DNA of 37,170 bases from Polyangia bacterium (GCA_030426145.1 JAUHZF010000044.1:1-37170); one strand, 5' to 3'; positions 15,271 to 24,239 are shown, counted from the first letter of the stretch. The notes: generated by a model not told the origin, from the sequence alone. Program-made: numbers and translations.

Positions 15271-16764
15271 TCAGAGCGGGGCGGGGGCGAGGAAGTCCGC
15301 CTTCAGCTTGGCGCGATCGACCTTGCCGTTGCGGTTCAATGGGAGCGCATCCACCACGAAGACCCGAGCCGGGGCGTAGACGATGGGCCAATTCGCGCGC
15401 ACGTGCTGGCGAACGGAGCGCGCGAGGCTCTTGTCGTCGAACCCCGGCCGCACCACCAGGAAGCCCACCAGCTGTTTGTCGGCCGCGCCGGACCCCGCGA
15501 CCACCACGGTGGCCTCCGCCACCGCCTCGTGTTCACACAGGGCGTGCTCGACGGCCTGTAGCTCGACCCGCATGCCGCGGATCTTCACCTGCCCGTCCGC
15601 GCGCCCCACGAACTCGAGGGTACCGTCGGGCGATTCGACCACGAGGTCGCCCGTGGCGTAGCAGCGTCGCGTCTCGCCTCGGATGACCAGCTCTTTGAAC
15701 CGGGCCTTCGTCTCGTCCGGGTTGCCGAGGTACCCGCGGGCGACGTTGGCGCCGCAGACGTGAAGCTCGCCTTCTTCTCCCACCGCGACCGGCTCGTGGT
15801 CCGGCGTGAGTACGAACACCTCGTTCCCCTCGAGCGCCGTACCGATGGGCACCCGCGCTCGCGTGTCGAGCTCGCCGTGGGTGACACGGTGCTGGCAGAT
15901 CATGGTGGTGGTCTCCGTGGGGCCATACCCATTGACCACGATGAGCTCAGGACAGCGGGCCATGATCTCGCGCACCGCGCCCACGGGCACGACGTCACCA
16001 CCCACGCAGATCGTGCGAACCCCGTCGAAGGTCGATGGTGCATCCTTGGCGAGCAGCGAGAAGAACGCCGCCGTGATCACGAGAAGCGAAACCCTACGCT
16101 CTTGCACGAAGCTCGCGAACTCGGCCGGTGTCATGGGCCAGCGCGGAGGGATCACCACGGTGCCGCCCCACGCCAGCGCGCCCCAGATCTCGAACGTCGA
16201 ACCGTCGAACGCGCAGGAAGCACATTGAGCGATGCGCTCGTCCTCGCCGAGTGGAATGGCGCGCACATCCGCGACCAGCTGGGCCACACCGCGATGCAGC
16301 ACCTCTACCCCCTTGGGACGACCCGTGGAGCCGGAGGTGAAGAATAGATGGCTGCGCGTGTCGGGGGAGGGCAGCTCAGGCGCGTCGTCGGCGTTGCCAT
16401 CGCACCACACTCGGCCCAGATCGGGAGCGCCGGTCCATTGGTCGGTCACGACCACACGTGCGCCTGCCTCGCGGATGAGACCCTCGTTGTACGATTCGGG
16501 CGAGCCCGCATCGAGCGGAAGACACGTCCAGCCGGCGCGAAGGATGCCGACCATGCCGAGGATCAGCCCTGGCGACCGCGGCATCGCGAGCGCAGCGACG
16601 GGCTCTGGCTCACCTGGCTCGACGGCTCGCAATGCCGCCGCGAGCCGACCGGATTCTCGCCACAGCTCGGCGTAGGTCATCACGCGGTCGCCCTGCTCGA
16701 CGGCCGGCGCGTCGGGGTTCGTCTCGGCGTGACGCCGCAAGATGTGGATCACCGTCTCGAACAT
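15271..16764 (-). CDS. Free-standing NRPS adenylation domain
   Basis: This 497-residue amino-acid-activating enzyme of the ANL superfamily has no carrier or condensation domain of its own. Core motifs are A3 'FFTSGSTGRPKG' (141-152), A4 with 'FDGSTFEIW' (186-194), A5 'NGYGPTE' (278-284), A7 'YATGDL' (369-374), A8 'GRADGQVKIRGMRVEL' (387-402) and A10 'LNRNGKVDR' (476-484) with the catalytic K481. D187 at the GrsA 235 position indicates an alpha-amino acid substrate. The hand-aligned specificity code is DGFVCGGTMK. The ATG at 16764 has AGGAG five bases upstream and overlaps the end of the P450 gene by 16 bases. The obvious partner is the PCP fused to the aminotransferase in the same operon. I infer that it loads that carrier in trans. 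Confidence 0.93.
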   Translation of the reverse strand: MFETVIHILRRHAETNPDAPAVEQGDRVMTYAELWRESGRLAAALRAVEPGEPEPVAALAMPRSPGLILGMVGILRAGWTCLPLDAGSPESYNEGLIREAGARVVVTDQWTGAPDLGRVWCDGNADDAPELPSPDTRSHLFFTSGSTGRPKGVEVLHRGVAQLVADVRAIPLGEDERIAQCASCAFDGSTFEIWGALAWGGTVVIPPRWPMTPAEFASFVQERRVSLLVITAAFFSLLAKDAPSTFDGVRTICVGGDVVPVGAVREIMARCPELIVVNGYGPTETTTMICQHRVTHGELDTRARVPIGTALEGNEVFVLTPDHEPVAVGEEGELHVCGANVARGYLGNPDETKARFKELVIRGETRRCYATGDLVVESPDGTLEFVGRADGQVKIRGMRVELQAVEHALCEHEAVAEATVVVAGSGAADKQLVGFLVVRPGFDDKSLARSVRQHVRANWPIVYAPARVFVVDALPLNRNGKVDRAKLKADFLAPAPL

Positions 16765-17990
16765 GGGGCTCCTGTGACTTCCACCGGGAGGGTGTGAATG
16801 CGATTGAGAAAGTTGGAGCGCGCGTGCCGGACGTCGCCGGTCTGTTTCAACCACTGGGGTCGGGCGAGCAGCGCCTCGAAGAAGGCCTTCATCTCCATGC
16901 GCGCGAGCTTGGCGCCGAGGCAGAAGTGCGCACCGAAGCCGAACGAGACGTGAGGGTTGGGCTTGCGGTGAATGTTGAATTCGAAGGGGTTCTCGAACAC
17001 CTCTTCATCGCGGTTCGCCGACGGATAACAGAGCGCGACGCGGTCCCCAGCCGCGATCTTCTTGTCGCCCAGCATCTGGTCGCGGGTGGCGGTGCGGCGG
17101 AAGTAGACGACGGCGCTGACCCAGCGGAGCATCTCTTCTACGGCAAGGGGGAGCTTCGAGGTGTCGTCCCGAAGCTCTCGCGCGATCGCTGGCCTCTGGA
17201 TGAGCGCGAGAAGGCCACCTGCAATGCTCGCCGCCGTGGTGTCGAACGACCCGAGGATCATCGACCAGAAGAAGTGGGTGAACACGTCGACCGAAACTTC
17301 CCCGCCGTCCTTGAACCGAGCATGAGCGATGACGCTGGCGAGGTCGTCCTGCGGCTGTGCCTTTCGGTCGTGGTAGAGCGCCACGGCATAGTCGTACATC
17401 TCCTGCACCGCACGGATGGTGGCGTCGGGCGCGTGTTTGAAGTGCGGATCCTCGGGGGCCGACAAGACGTCGCTCCAATAAGCAGCGCGGAAACGATCCT
17501 CTTCGGGCAACCCGAGCAGATCGCCGAGCACGACGCCCACCGGAAAGGGCACCGCCAGCTTCTCCGCCACGTCGAACCCGTCTTCGGCGAAGGCCTCCGA
17601 GACGAGCCTTTCGGCCCGCGCTTTGATGCGCGTCTCCAGGACCGCAATGGCCTTGCTGGTGAAGGAGGGCGACAGCAGGTCGCGGTAGGCGCGATGCACC
17701 GCGCCATCGAGCGAGCAGAACTCGCTCTTGATCATGGTCCACGGCGGGGGCGCGGTGCTCGGTGGGTGGTCGACGAGAAGTGTGCCCTCGTTCGACACGT
17801 AGCCTTCTGCGTCTCGTGAGACCTGCACCACGTCATGATGGCGCATGACGAGCCAGAAGCCCTGGTCGGGGCCATGCAGCATCGGCAATCGTTGCCACGA
17901 CACCGGCTCCTCTCGCCGTAGCTGCGTGAAGGCCTCATGCGGGTCGCCGGCCACGAACGCATCGAGGTCGGTCGCAAAGGAGAACGACAT
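16749..17990 (-). CDS. Cytochrome P450
   Basis: This 413-residue soluble bacterial P450 has the heme-binding loop 'FGFGAHFCLG' (350-359, thiolate C357), the ExxR motif in 'EEMLR' (E286, R289) and the oxygen-activating I-helix segment 'GSFDTT' (247-252), where the usual acid-alcohol pair is D250-T251. No membrane anchor is present, as expected for class I bacterial P450s using ferredoxin. No ferredoxin or reductase gene is nearby. The GAGGAG Shine-Dalgarno before its ATG overlaps the stop codon of the aminotransferase-PCP gene, and its own end overlaps the adenylation gene. All three are therefore translationally coupled. Known precedents (NovI, NikQ) beta-hydroxylate aminoacyl groups bound to a PCP. 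The same role is proposed here but unproven. Confidence 0.95.
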   Translation of the reverse strand: MSFSFATDLDAFVAGDPHEAFTQLRREEPVSWQRLPMLHGPDQGFWLVMRHHDVVQVSRDAEGYVSNEGTLLVDHPPSTAPPPWTMIKSEFCSLDGAVHRAYRDLLSPSFTSKAIAVLETRIKARAERLVSEAFAEDGFDVAEKLAVPFPVGVVLGDLLGLPEEDRFRAAYWSDVLSAPEDPHFKHAPDATIRAVQEMYDYAVALYHDRKAQPQDDLASVIAHARFKDGGEVSVDVFTHFFWSMILGSFDTTAASIAGGLLALIQRPAIARELRDDTSKLPLAVEEMLRWVSAVVYFRRTATRDQMLGDKKIAAGDRVALCYPSANRDEEVFENPFEFNIHRKPNPHVSFGFGAHFCLGAKLARMEMKAFFEALLARPQWLKQTGDVRHARSNFLNRIHTLPVEVTGAPCSRR

Positions 17991-17999
17991 GCGGGCTCC

Positions 18000-19445
18000 T
18001 CAGCTCGCTGCGCGTGCAGCTGCGAGGTGATGGCCGACCTGGCGCGCCGTCTTTCCTTCGACCAGCGTCGCCAGATGGAGCTCACGTCCGAGCTTGCGCC
18101 GAACGTCGGCGACGACCTCCATGGCCAGGAACGAGTCACCACCCCAGGCGAAGAAGTCGTCCTCCACGCCCAGCTCGGGCTCGCCGAGCTGCTCGCGGAA
18201 GATGAGCAACACCTGCTGCTCGAGCTCGGTCATCGTGCTCGTCTTGCCGCTTTCGGCCGCCTTCTCTACGCCGACCATCGCCTCGATGGCCGCGATCATT
18301 CGGGCCACGCCGTCGACGGTGCCACCCACGTGAATGCGTAGGGCATCGGGCTGTGGCTCGGGGAACTCGTGGCCCGGCATCACGTAGAGCCCTTCTTCGG
18401 CCAGCGATTGCGCCACGTCGGCGGCCCGCAGGGGAGTGGGTAGCTTCAGGAGGCAGTAGTTGCCCGAGAAGGGAGACAGCACGAAGCCGGGGTGCTGCGC
18501 GACGAAGGCCTGAAGCTGATCGCGGTTCTCGATGATGCAGCGCACCGTCTCGGGGCGAGGCACGAAGCCCTGGTCATTGCGCAGCCAATGCATCGACTTG
18601 ACGATGGCTTCGAGTGAGACGCACAGCGGGAGCAGCGGCTCCATGAACTTCGCGAAGGTCTGGTTGCTGTACAGCGCGAGACCTACGCGGTGCTGCGACA
18701 TGGCCTTGTACTTGGAGAACGAATGAAGAATCACGAGATTCTTGTCGGCGTACCGCGCGAGTAGCGCTTGCGTAGACACCTCGGGGTCGGCATTGACCAA
18801 GGTCCGATCGAGCATGACCCAAAGGTCGGCCGGCATGGCGTCCAGTACCCGGAGCAGGTCTTCGTCGGGGATGGCCACCCCGGTGGGGTTGTTGGGGGTG
18901 ACCAAGAGGGCAATGCTCGGGCGCGCCCGCTCGACCTCGGCGATGAAGGCGTCGGGGTCGAAGGTCGAGTCGGCACGGAGCGGTACCGAGCGCAGCTCGA
19001 GACCCTTGGAGCGGGCCGAGTTGTAGTTTCGGAAGTAGGTGGGCGTGGCCACGACGACGCCTCCGCCGAACGAGCCATCGTCGTCGGCGATACGCTGCTC
19101 GAGCTCGCGAATACGAGCGGCGGCGAAGAGGGTATCGATCGACCCATTGCTGCCGAAGTTGGGCTGCACCTGCACGATCTCGAGCCCCATCAAGTCGGCC
19201 ACCAGCCGCCTCAGGGCAACGGACGCGCGCAGAAGCTCGGGGTAGTGCTCGCCCCGCTTGAGGTCGACGACCCCCATGCCTTCGTGCATGGCCTCGACGA
19301 ACCCGTCGACTTCATCGTCGTCGGACATGAGCTCGCGAAAGCCTGCCTCCTGCCCCTGCGTGAGAGGGGCGTCGAACCCATGGTCCAGAAGGACGGGGCC
19401 CAGCGAGGATGGTTGACCAGCGGACTTGCTCGAGAGGGACTTCAT
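18000..19445 (-). CDS. Class I/II aminotransferase fused to a PCP domain
   Basis: This 481-residue bifunctional protein has a fold-type-I PLP aminotransferase of the HisC/AspC type at residues about 60-395. It shows 'TPNNPTG' (183-189), D213 in 'VMLDR' for the pyridine nitrogen, and the Schiff-base lysine K245 in 'HSFSKYK' with 'HRVGLAL' following. After a short linker, residues about 404-475 form a thiolation domain with the 4'-phosphopantetheine site Ser438 in 'WGGDSFLAMEV'. An aminotransferase N-terminal to a PCP in a small two-domain protein is unusual, as most AMT modules sit inside megasynthases. The ATG at 19445 is assumed. A GTG at 19487 has a better upstream AGGGG and would add 14 residues. 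It is the first gene of block 4, and the downstream P450 and A domain are coupled to it. The carrier is the only one in the window. Confidence 0.92.
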   Translation of the reverse strand: MKSLSSKSAGQPSSLGPVLLDHGFDAPLTQGQEAGFRELMSDDDEVDGFVEAMHEGMGVVDLKRGEHYPELLRASVALRRLVADLMGLEIVQVQPNFGSNGSIDTLFAAARIRELEQRIADDDGSFGGGVVVATPTYFRNYNSARSKGLELRSVPLRADSTFDPDAFIAEVERARPSIALLVTPNNPTGVAIPDEDLLRVLDAMPADLWVMLDRTLVNADPEVSTQALLARYADKNLVILHSFSKYKAMSQHRVGLALYSNQTFAKFMEPLLPLCVSLEAIVKSMHWLRNDQGFVPRPETVRCIIENRDQLQAFVAQHPGFVLSPFSGNYCLLKLPTPLRAADVAQSLAEEGLYVMPGHEFPEPQPDALRIHVGGTVDGVARMIAAIEAMVGVEKAAESGKTSTMTELEQQVLLIFREQLGEPELGVEDDFFAWGGDSFLAMEVVADVRRKLGRELHLATLVEGKTARQVGHHLAAARAAS

Positions 19446-19736
19446 GGCAGTCGCCGCGAGGACGCCCAGGCACCTACCTTGTCGCACACTTTTCGGGCCC
19501 CTACGGCATTTCAGACACTTAGGCTAAAGCGTGCCATCGCGGAGGTGTTTCAAAGCAAACAGATCGGCGGCGAATGCGGTTGGTTCCGCCATGGCTACCG
19601 AGTCCATTCGGCCACGCTGGGCCGCAGCCCATAGAGCCGGCGGTGGAAGGCGCATCGGATGTGCTCGTCCTCTGGCACCTTCACGGACACCTTCGGCTTC
19701 GTCGCCGGTGGGGTCAAAGATCGTCGGCCACGGGCC
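19446..19736. other. Intergenic region upstream of the PCP operon
   Basis: About 290 bases separate the aminotransferase-PCP gene from the next minus-strand gene. No ORF of quality, tandem repeat or strong hairpin is apparent. It presumably carries the promoter for block 4, but I cannot pick convincing -35/-10 boxes. It marks the likely right edge of the biosynthetic locus. Confidence 0.5.
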
Positions 19737-20798
19737 TCAGTCGGACTCGCAGAAGACCGTCACGCCGCTCAACGACCGGTCGATGGACGTCACCTGGTCG
19801 AGCGGCACGCGTTTGTCGTCCCACGCGCCGAAGCACCCGAGCGCGCGACGCGCATCCAGCTCGACACCAGCGTTGCGAAACGAAGCCTCGAACGTCTCGA
19901 GGTGCTCTGCGAATTGCTCCTTCGACGCACCGCGCGCTCCGGTGAGCGCGGTCAACAACAGCGCGGCGGGCCAACGCTCTGGTGGCATGTCATGGGTGAA
20001 CCAAAAGCCGAAGCTCGCTCCGGAGAGCTGGGCGAGCGCCACGTCCACCGCTTCATCGATCTCGTCTTCGGGCACGACCCAACCTCCAACGTCGGCCCGT
20101 CGCTCCGACACCGCAAGGATCAGTCGCGCTTCGACCTCGGGATCACGAGCCACGGAAGCGGTAGAAAAAGTCTCATTCGGTGCCAGCTTGCCCAAGCCCT
20201 TCATCACGGCAAGAGCCCGTTGTCGGATGGTCACTCCGTCCTGTTCGAAGGACACGCTCTCCACGAGCTCACGCAGGCTCAATGCTCCAGGGAGTCCTCC
20301 TGTACGCAGGGTGAGTCCTCGGGCAAAGGCTTCTTCCGGGTTCACGGTTTCATGATGTGCAGCGAGCAGCCGGATCTGCTCCTCGATGTAGTCGTCTAGC
20401 TCATCCGACTCGAAGTCGAACCCCAGGAATGCCATCAGGATTGCCGTAGATGTCGCAGCACGACCAGGGAGGCCGGCCACCGCTTGGAACGCAAGGCCGT
20501 CGTCTTCGTCCTCATCGAGGTCGAGGCGGCCGGCGGGCTCATCCTCGATGCGTCCGATCGTCTGGTCCAGGGTCGAGACCAGCCATTCCGTGTCGCTCCA
20601 GACCCCTGGCAACTGAGGCGCGAGCTCATGGAGGTAGTCGGCGTCACGCGCAGTGACGCCTTCCACGATATGGTCGGCGGCGAGTCCAAGTGTGAGGACA
20701 AAGGTCGCTTCCTGCTGGGAGACATCAGCCAGTGCCGCACCATCCGGAGAGAGAAGAAACCGCCCGAGCAACCAATGGACATCCGGTTCGAGGATCAT
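19737..20798 (-). CDS. Hypothetical protein
   Basis: I do not recognise this 353-residue protein. It is acidic, with a run of Asp/Glu around residues 92-101 ('DLDEDEDDGLAF'), predicted helical, and without signal peptide or membrane segments. Segments such as 'TLRTGGLPGALSLRELVESV' and 'FWFTHDMPPERWPAALLLTAL' suggest a globular cytoplasmic protein. The ATG at 20798 begins a plausible N-terminus 'MILEPDVHWLLGRFLL'. An ATG at 20837 would add 13 residues, and neither has a clear Shine-Dalgarno. Base composition and continuous coding look genuine, and the opposite-strand frames are shorter and low complexity. It is divergent from the membrane protein gene at 20975 and is not obviously part of the biosynthetic locus. 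Confidence 0.65.
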   Translation of the reverse strand: MILEPDVHWLLGRFLLSPDGAALADVSQQEATFVLTLGLAADHIVEGVTARDADYLHELAPQLPGVWSDTEWLVSTLDQTIGRIEDEPAGRLDLDEDEDDGLAFQAVAGLPGRAATSTAILMAFLGFDFESDELDDYIEEQIRLLAAHHETVNPEEAFARGLTLRTGGLPGALSLRELVESVSFEQDGVTIRQRALAVMKGLGKLAPNETFSTASVARDPEVEARLILAVSERRADVGGWVVPEDEIDEAVDVALAQLSGASFGFWFTHDMPPERWPAALLLTALTGARGASKEQFAEHLETFEASFRNAGVELDARRALGCFGAWDDKRVPLDQVTSIDRSLSGVTVFCESD

Positions 20799-20974
20799 GG
20801 GAGCCACGATAAAGTACTGCCGTGGCTGGCGAACCATCCTGCGGGAGGAGAGACGGTCACTCTCTCAAAGGCAAAGGTCCTCGCTTCGATGCGGCGATGC
20901 GAGACGGCGTCGCCCTACCCCTGCGCGATTGGGGCATTCGCCTCCACCTTGCCAGCCTGCTATGACGACAATCG

Positions 20975-21841
20975 GTGACGGCCTCGTTCATCAGTGCGAT
21001 CGAGCACGCGGGCTTTCGCGCCAGCGAGCCGCGCACGTGGGCCCTGGCCCGAAGCGACGGCTCGACGGTGCAATGCGCGCTCCGGCTCGGCGCCAAGAGC
21101 CGGGTCGAGGGCCTCGCTTGGTGGGTGGACCTCCACACCCACGAAGCGCAGGGAGGCGCGTACCGCAGTGCCAACGGCCTCGCTCTCGAAGCCCCCGTCG
21201 AGGTCCTGATGCGGCGACGCCGTGGTGTCGACCGCCTCGGAGTAAAGCTCGGGCTCAACCGTAATCTGCACCTCGATGATCCAGCCTTCGATGAAGGGGT
21301 CTACATCGAGAGCGACGGCGACCTGACCGCCGTACGGCAGCTGATGTCCGAGCCCGAGCTGCGCGCCGCGACCCTATCGCTGATCCGAGATGACCACATG
21401 GCCAAGGTCGTCGTCGACGGGGTCCGCGGTCGCATCCAGGCTACGCGCACGTGGAACCTCGGTCAGCTCGATGCTTCCGACGTCAACCGACTCGTCAATC
21501 GACTGTGCCGCATGCGTAGGAACATGCCGCGTCTCGCCCGCTCACGCCGGCCCGTGCGTGAGGGACCCAACGCCTATCAGAAGGTGGGCCTCGGGCTCAT
21601 TCCGGTGGCATTCTTCGGCTTCCTCGCGATCGGCTCGGTGAGCGCCGACGTCTTGGTCCGGGTGGCGCGTTCGCCGACGTCGCTCGCCGTCGCCGCCGGC
21701 GGGACCTCGGCGCTTCTCGCGGTACTGCGAAACCTTGTGTCTGGCTCGACCGCAGGGTTTCGATACTTCTTGCTGATGGGTATCCCAGGCATCGCTGCCT
21801 GGCTGTTGTGGGCTTGGGCCATCCTCACGTGGCTCCAGTAG
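20975..21841 (+). CDS. Hypothetical C-terminally membrane-anchored protein
   Basis: This 288-residue protein of unknown family has a soluble N-terminal part of about 200 residues ('WALARSDGSTVQCALRLG', 'VYIESDGDLTAVRQLMSEPEL'). A hydrophobic C-terminal third follows with about three membrane segments: 'LIPVAFFGFLAIG', 'SLAVAAGGTSALLAVL' and 'YFLLMGIPGIAAWLLWAWAIL'. The arrangement suggests a cytoplasmic domain tethered to the inner membrane. The GTG start at 20975 follows the intergenic region shared with the divergent hypothetical gene. No catalytic motif is recognised. It is convergent with the lipoprotein gene, 13 bases apart. It looks like a real gene with low predictive information. Confidence 0.65.
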   Translation: MTASFISAIEHAGFRASEPRTWALARSDGSTVQCALRLGAKSRVEGLAWWVDLHTHEAQGGAYRSANGLALEAPVEVLMRRRRGVDRLGVKLGLNRNLHLDDPAFDEGVYIESDGDLTAVRQLMSEPELRAATLSLIRDDHMAKVVVDGVRGRIQATRTWNLGQLDASDVNRLVNRLCRMRRNMPRLARSRRPVREGPNAYQKVGLGLIPVAFFGFLAIGSVSADVLVRVARSPTSLAVAAGGTSALLAVLRNLVSGSTAGFRYFLLMGIPGIAAWLLWAWAILTWLQ

Positions 21842-21854
21842 CCAGACGTTGCGG

Positions 21855-24239
21855 TCATCGACATCTGAGGTGGCGGACCACCGCCTGGGGATCGTGCCAA
21901 CGCTCGGCACAGCTCGACCACGGCGCCACCTCGGTCCCTCGTAGGCACACGAGACCCGGTGCATCCAGGGCGCCTTGGCCCACCACATCGACCCGTCCAT
22001 CTTCGAACAATGCGATGACGCCCCCGTCGGTGCCGACGAAGGTCAAGACCTTGGCGGTGGTCTTCGGATCGTAGAGTGTCACCACACCACGATGAGCGCG
22101 GATCAGGCCATGCTCGCCGACGTAGGACCAGCGACCCGTTCCTGGATCGGCGTCGATGAAGACGGGATCCGCGGCCGGCGTCGACTGTATCGCTAGGTTC
22201 TCGCTGTCGCCCGACAGCCGAAGAATGGGGGGCTCGTCCTTTGGCTTCCCCTCCACGTCAAAGACTGTCTTCTTGCAGCGAAAGAAGTCTCCGTAGCGCC
22301 CCACCTCGATATCGCCGCAGGTTGTGGGTGGAGGGCCGAGCTTCGTTGGCGCAGACTCGTCACGAGACCATCGCAGCAGAGATTCGGTCCCTCGGATGAG
22401 CAGCGCACGGCTGTCTCGCGCCCAGACGACTTGATGTACGACGTCGTCCGGAGTCTTGTGGCGCCTCCACCCAGTGCCATGGGAAACGGCGACCTGGTGG
22501 GCATCAAAGGCCGCGACCATACCGTCATCGGCGACAGCAGCGCCCACGTAGAGACCCTTCATCTTCGGAGGTTCGTGGCGGAATCGCTTGCCGTCGTCGA
22601 GGCGGTGAACCACCCACGGCCCCTCGTTGGGTCGACACAGCAAGCTACGACCACCCTGAGATAGAACGCCCTCGCATGCGTCGAGGCTGAGGAGGTCTTT
22701 GCCGAAGTCCTCGAGACGGAAGACATAAGACTTCGTTTCGCCCGCGAGCCGGACCGTCGAACCAGCCACCGAGGATTCCGCGTAACCGATCCCCGTGCTG
22801 GGCGGGCTCGGAGGTTTCAGAAAGCCGACCTCCTTCGGATCGATCGGGCGATGGGACCCGTCCGCGAAGGAGACTCTGAGGCTCACCTCCTCCCCGGCGT
22901 TTGTGTAGGCCAGGGTGAATGCATCGTCGATCCGAGGAAAGATCAGAGCGCCTCCAGGATCAGCCGCGAACCTCAACCGATGCTCCACGCGCGACGTTTT
23001 GGCGTCGACGATGAGAACGCCGACCGCGTCGGGGTCTGCCTGGTCCCAGACGGCGAAAGCGACGCGGTCGTCGTTCCAATCGAAGCTCGCGTCCATATGC
23101 GATTGCCGCGAAATCGTCTCGGTCGGCCTCAGCGGCACATCGACGAGTCTGGCCCTGCCCCCTCCCATCGAGCAGTCCACGTAGCGGCCCGGCCCAGAAG
23201 TCAGCGCTCGCCCCTGACTCAAGTCGAAGGTGACATGGTTATGGGCCACGAGAAGGCACGCATGGCGACCATCGTCGGTGATCCCAAAGTCGAGGTAGCC
23301 CATCGTCCCACCCGGAACCGTGACCTTACGATGGCGGCCCGTAGCGATCTCCAGAAAGTGAATGCCATCTTCGAGCCACACGAAGAACTTCCCATGCCGT
23401 GTGAAGTGCATCGCCCGGCGCCCTGGCGGGTAGGTGGATTGAGGCGGTCGGATCGTGAGGCGCTGCCGCAGCTTCTGGGTGTGGCGTTCGCGGATCGTAA
23501 GCACCCGTTCGTCTGGGTTGCCCTTCGATGCAACGAGCTCGGCGACCAGGTCGTCGGTCGCCACCGGGTGCCCCAGACTCAGCTCGTAAGGCGCGAGGTC
23601 GGAGGCATCGACGGCAGCGACGGTTAGGTCGGGCGCCGTCAGAAGAAGCATCTCGCCCCGTTGTTCGAGCGAGTAGGCCGAGACGCCGAGGTCACGGGTC
23701 GCGATGAGCGTACCGTCGGGCTCGAACAGATGGACCAACGTGTCGACGAGCACGACGAGCTTTCCGTCCGTGAGAAAGTACGGCTTCGTCTGCCCCGCCG
23801 GAATCGAAACCAACCGAGGTTCATCGTCAGGACCCTCGAATAGCCGCGCAGACGTGCCATCGGCGATGAAGAACCGACCGTGGTTGTCGTCGAACGCCCA
23901 GGTCGAAGACTGAAAGAGCTTCGTGAACCGCCCACCGCGGTAGAACCCGACGTAGCCCTTGTCCTCGGGCCAAGCTATCGCCCCGAGTATCAATGCGTCT
24001 CCGAGCTCACCGATGAGGTCGCTCGCTTGCAGCGCCAAGACCTTGGTGTCGGAAGGCGGCAGCGTCGGGGCGCTGCAGTCGACCTCGTCGGGCACCACCG
24101 CCGTGGTGGCCACAGGCGGCCTCGGCGAGGCCTGCACGCCCGAGCTGGTGGCACGCGCACTACAGGCGCACGACATCACGGTTAGAAGGCCAGCGGTGAG
24201 CCGCCGCCAGAGGAGATTGAACGAGCGGGACTCCAACAC
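21855..24239 (-). CDS. Large predicted lipoprotein, beta-propeller-like
   Basis: Starting from the GTG at 24239, this 794-residue protein has a type II signal peptide with R5, R12 and R13 before a hydrophobic core and the lipobox 'VMSC' (Cys24), so it is probably envelope-anchored. The body has many repeated beta-rich segments with Asp-Gly turns, such as 'DDNHGRFFIADGTSARLFEGPDDEPRLV', 'FEPDGTLIATRDLG' and 'RVDVVGQGALDAPGLV'. These suggest a WD40- or PQQ-like propeller, though the repeats are divergent. An upstream ATG in the same frame (24392) would bury the signal peptide, so it was not chosen. No Shine-Dalgarno is evident. Function is unknown, and a scaffold or sensor role in the periplasm is only a guess. 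Confidence 0.65.
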   Translation of the reverse strand: MLESRSFNLLWRRLTAGLLTVMSCACSARATSSGVQASPRPPVATTAVVPDEVDCSAPTLPPSDTKVLALQASDLIGELGDALILGAIAWPEDKGYVGFYRGGRFTKLFQSSTWAFDDNHGRFFIADGTSARLFEGPDDEPRLVSIPAGQTKPYFLTDGKLVVLVDTLVHLFEPDGTLIATRDLGVSAYSLEQRGEMLLLTAPDLTVAAVDASDLAPYELSLGHPVATDDLVAELVASKGNPDERVLTIRERHTQKLRQRLTIRPPQSTYPPGRRAMHFTRHGKFFVWLEDGIHFLEIATGRHRKVTVPGGTMGYLDFGITDDGRHACLLVAHNHVTFDLSQGRALTSGPGRYVDCSMGGGRARLVDVPLRPTETISRQSHMDASFDWNDDRVAFAVWDQADPDAVGVLIVDAKTSRVEHRLRFAADPGGALIFPRIDDAFTLAYTNAGEEVSLRVSFADGSHRPIDPKEVGFLKPPSPPSTGIGYAESSVAGSTVRLAGETKSYVFRLEDFGKDLLSLDACEGVLSQGGRSLLCRPNEGPWVVHRLDDGKRFRHEPPKMKGLYVGAAVADDGMVAAFDAHQVAVSHGTGWRRHKTPDDVVHQVVWARDSRALLIRGTESLLRWSRDESAPTKLGPPPTTCGDIEVGRYGDFFRCKKTVFDVEGKPKDEPPILRLSGDSENLAIQSTPAADPVFIDADPGTGRWSYVGEHGLIRAHRGVVTLYDPKTTAKVLTFVGTDGGVIALFEDGRVDVVGQGALDAPGLVCLRGTEVAPWSSCAERWHDPQAVVRHLRCR

